A DNA stretch of 6,377 nucleotides, taken from contig DAOWIP010000311.1 in the NCBI GenBank assembly GCA_030640865.1, positions 1 through 6,377 on the forward strand, written 5' to 3'. Made by a program: the position numbers and the translations under genes. Source of the DNA: Sedimentisphaerales bacterium. GTDB lineage: Bacteria > Planctomycetota > Phycisphaerae > Sedimentisphaerales > SM23-30. This document shows positions 5,687-6,377 of the stretch, piece after piece. The notes beneath the pieces were generated by a model. The model did no database searches and was not told the origin of the DNA. It saw only the letters and a list, made by a program, of their open reading frames with translations. Position 1 is the stretch's first letter. Every line of letters begins with the position of its first letter.

Positions 5687-6377
5687 TCACTTGAGGTGTT
5701 TGTCGGCGAAATCCATATATTGCTGCCAGTCGTATTCGGTCAGGCCGTGTTTGCCGGTGCGAATATGATAGCCGATCATGCCTTTTTGGACAGGGCTGTT
5801 CAACGCCGGCATATTCTTGACTTCCAGCCCCTTAAGCCCGATCAGATGATAGACCGGCTCGGCGTTTTTACATGAAAGAAACTCGCCTCGCGGGTCGGCC
5901 CAAAGGTCTTTGTCGGCACTGGCTACATAGACAGGCCGAGGCGCCATAAGAGCAATCAGCAAATGCTGATCAACGGGTAACAGGTTTTCTTTGTCGTTGA
6001 ACTTCTTGAAATTATCGCAGAGCCAATGAGGAAAGGTGACGTTAGTCTGCTTGACGGTCTCGCCAAAGCACCTCCTCGATAAAGCTGCGCCGCCACAGCC
6101 GGAGTTATTGGAAATTACTAACGCGAACCGCTCATCACGCGCTCCGGCCCAAAGGGCCGTCTTGCCCAAACGTGAGTGCCCCAGCACAGCGATGCGCTCA
6201 TTGTCGATCTCATCATCGCTCTCGAAATAGTCCATAGCCCGGCTTAGTCCCCATGCCCATGCACCGATGGTTGCCCATGCGTCCGGCGAGCGTTTGCCGT
6301 CGATCAACTTGTCAAATACCGCATGTACTCCGTTTTTGAAACCGTCGTGGACGTCGGGGTCGAGGTCCCCACAGTAT
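5687..6377 (-). CDS. CE15-type esterase, copy 2 (5' end beyond window)
   Basis: The reading frame stays open to the last base of the window, so the start and any signal peptide are outside it. The visible 230 residues correspond to residues about 224-452 of copy 1 and are about 91-92% identical. The catalytic blocks are all kept: GHSRLGK with the nucleophile Ser, [11 protein letters not shown] (again Asn in the canonical Glu position), [14 protein letters not shown] and GKHGL. The TTG near 6307 is internal, not a real start, because homology to copy 1 continues upstream of it ([13 protein letters not shown]). A single base difference (A here, C in copy 1, at 5689/4204) places the stop two codons earlier, so the protein ends HLK rather than HLKGH. 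Substitutions cluster between the nucleophile region and LLPVDQHL, which may alter substrate contacts. It is upstream of copy 1 in transcription order, with 126 bp between them. Function is inferred as for copy 1. Confidence 0.85.
   Translation of the reverse strand, partial: YCGDLDPDVHDGFKNGVHAVFDKLIDGKRSPDAWATIGAWAWGLSRAMDYFESDDEIDNERIAVLGHSRLGKTALWAGARDERFALVISNNSGCGGAALSRRCFGETVKQTNVTFPHWLCDNFKKFNDKENLLPVDQHLLIALMAPRPVYVASADKDLWADPRGEFLSCKNAEPVYHLIGLKGLEVKNMPALNSPVQKGMIGYHIRTGKHGLTEYDWQQYMDFADKHLK

Noticed and set aside
5669..5875. Repeated small plus-strand frames (also 4124-4390) that look like a duplicated small gene
   Set aside because: Their similarity is fully explained by the esterase duplication read on the opposite strand; neither has a convincing ribosome-binding site.
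5687..6307. Esterase copy 2 as a short complete 206-residue gene or pseudogene starting at 6307
   Set aside because: The TTG at 6307 is internal. The frame continues open to 6377 with strong similarity to copy 1, so the gene is cut by the window edge rather than truncated.
4202..6377. The duplicated units as an insertion sequence or CRISPR-like array
   Set aside because: The repeated DNA is the body of a secreted enzyme gene; no transposase, terminal inverted repeats, target duplications or short spaced repeats are seen.

Overview
The window looks like chromosomal DNA of an environmental bacterium, most likely of the Planctomycetota/PVC group (Phycisphaerae-like). This assignment is an inference. 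It rests on a secreted DUF1080 (3-keto-disaccharide hydrolase-type) protein, secreted CE15-type esterases, a Ycf46-type AAA+ ATPase and moderate G+C, not on a marker gene. I see no mobile element, tRNA, rRNA or CRISPR array.

Layout. Positions 1-180 are non-coding and hold two inverted repeats downstream of the first gene. Positions 181-942 (minus) encode a secreted DUF1080 protein. Positions 1024-2511 (minus) encode a Ycf46-like AAA+ ATPase, upstream of the DUF1080 gene in the same direction with an 81-bp gap. The intergenic region 2512-2780 holds two tandem short palindromic repeat units and the hisF upstream region. Positions 2781-3545 (plus) encode HisF. A single-domain CheY-like response regulator at 3532-3918 (minus) converges on hisF and overlaps it by 14 bp. 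The 277-bp stretch 3919-4195 carries a good sigma70-type promoter for the regulator and otherwise only non-coding sequence. Positions 4196-5560 (minus) encode a complete secreted CE15-type esterase. A second copy at 5687-6377 (minus) is about 91% identical at the nucleotide level and runs off the window end.

How the genes relate. The esterase pair and the DUF1080 protein fit extracytoplasmic breakdown of complex carbohydrate, but they are separated by housekeeping and regulatory genes and do not form one clear operon. hisF is solitary, with no hisH, hisA or hisI beside it. The response regulator has no kinase partner here.

The most notable signals are the recent tandem esterase duplication with unevenly distributed differences, a perfect 7-bp inverted repeat just upstream of the esterase ribosome-binding site, the tandem hairpin repeats near 2538-2592, and a HisF with several substitutions at normally conserved positions. 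I do not see convincing evidence of a wholly new system.
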